Below, piece after piece: positions 22,652-23,245 of a stretch of DNA of 23,245 nucleotides. The DNA is from Acinetobacter sp. (GTDB lineage Bacteria; Pseudomonadota; Gammaproteobacteria; Pseudomonadales; Moraxellaceae). The stretch's first letter is position 1, and every line of letters starts with the position of its first letter. Under the pieces are notes generated by a model. That model was given only the letters and a program-made list of their open reading frames with translations, made no database searches and had not been told where the DNA came from. The stretch is from contig JASLHF010000023.1 in the NCBI GenBank assembly GCA_030152275.1, forward strand, positions 1-23,245, read 5' to 3'. A program made the position numbers and the translations under genes.

Positions 22652-23245
22652 ATGACTACTCACATTGACCCTGAATATCAAGCCAGTGCGATTGAACCAA
22701 CAGTCCAGCAAGACTGGGAAACTCGCAAAGCCTTTAAAGTTGCCGACACTGTAGAAGGTCCACGTCGTTATATCCTCTCGATGTTCCCTTATCCAAGTGG
22801 CAAACTGCATATGGGTCATGTGCGTAACTACACCATTGGTGATGTCATCAGCCGTTTCCATCGGCTCAAAGGGGAAACTGTCCTGCAACCGATGGGTTGG
22901 GATGCTTTTGGTTTACCTGCTGAAATTGCTGCAATTGCACACCAAGTTGCACCTGCAAAATGGACCTTTGAAAACATCGCATACATGCGTGACCAATTAA
23001 AAAAATTAGGTCTATCCGTCGATTGGGATCGTGAATTTGCAACGTGTACCCCTGAATACTACCGCTGGGAACAGTGGTTGTTCGTACAACTTTATAAAAA
23101 AGGCCTGATTTACCGTAAGTTATCTACCGTAACTTGGGATCCTGTGGATCAGACTGTACTTGCCAATGAACAAGTTGAAAATGGTCGTGGCTGGCGTTCA
23201 GGTGCATTGGTTGAAAAACGTGATATTCCAATGTATTACTTCCGC
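22652..23245 (+). CDS. leuS: Leucyl-tRNA synthetase, 5' part only
   Basis: LeuRS charges tRNA-Leu and edits mischarged amino acids. The visible 198 residues of about 875 include the class I HIGH-type signature HMGH at 53-56 within FPYPSGKLHMGHVRNYTIGD, then MGWDAFGLPAE, then DWDREFATCTPEYYRWEQWLF, ending in the first zinc-domain region. There the cysteines of the E. coli zinc site are absent (TWDPVDQ and GRGWRSG instead), as I recall for pseudomonads and Acinetobacter. The ATG at 22652 lacks a clear ribosome-binding site, but the sequence from MTTHIDPEYQ is the expected N-terminus. The gene continues past the right edge, with the editing and KMSKS regions outside. Confidence 0.97.
   Translation, partial: MTTHIDPEYQASAIEPTVQQDWETRKAFKVADTVEGPRRYILSMFPYPSGKLHMGHVRNYTIGDVISRFHRLKGETVLQPMGWDAFGLPAEIAAIAHQVAPAKWTFENIAYMRDQLKKLGLSVDWDREFATCTPEYYRWEQWLFVQLYKKGLIYRKLSTVTWDPVDQTVLANEQVENGRGWRSGALVEKRDIPMYYFR

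Overview
The window looks like chromosomal DNA of a gammaproteobacterium of the Moraxellaceae, most likely an Acinetobacter. The gene order der-bamB-yfgM-hisS-ispG-rodZ-pilF-rlmN-ndk-iscX, the 338-residue IlvC, the LeuRS lacking zinc-type cysteines and the protein sequences themselves all fit that genus. This is judged by recall of families, not by a database search. No rRNA, tRNA, CRISPR array, intact insertion sequence or prophage gene was recognised.

Positions 1-9206 form a conserved housekeeping block read leftwards: iscX, ndk, then a tight seven-gene run rlmN-pilF-rodZ-ispG-hisS-yfgM-bamB with short gaps or overlaps of 4-10 bases. A strong terminator follows bamB and precedes der, which is cut by the left edge. 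The block covers iron-sulfur accessory function, nucleotide balance, 23S rRNA and tRNA methylation, type IV pilus assembly, cell shape, isoprenoid synthesis, histidyl-tRNA charging, inner-membrane protein handling, outer-membrane protein assembly and ribosome maturation. Positions 9296-11169 hold a two-gene unit, a GT4 glycosyltransferase followed by a PAP2 phosphatase. It has a candidate promoter overlapped by an inverted repeat.

Positions 11170-18076 are accessory in character. A four-gene chaperone-usher fimbrial operon (pilin, chaperone, usher, small terminal subunit) is read leftwards from a long AT-rich control region. That region carries a perfect TGTGA-N6-TCACA (CRP/Vfr-type) site and, further upstream, a dense cluster of inverted repeats. 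Next comes a secreted XAC2610-like protein with its own near-CRP site and a strong terminator. Just before ilvC lies a relic of the last 15 codons plus stop of a second, diverged ilvC, with its own terminator. This suggests a recombination junction.

Positions 18077-21418 are the branched-chain amino acid operon ilvI-ilvN-ilvC, read leftwards, making acetolactate or acetohydroxybutyrate and then the dihydroxy acids. After a 715-base gap without genes, two rightward genes follow: a small secreted DUF4124 protein and the 5' part of leuS, cut by the right edge.

The most noteworthy points are the duplicated ilvC tail with two terminators, the palindrome-rich control region next to the fimbrial operon, the reduced fimbrial system, and the stranded iscX beside ndk without the rest of an isc operon. 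I found no clear evidence of an entirely new biological system.
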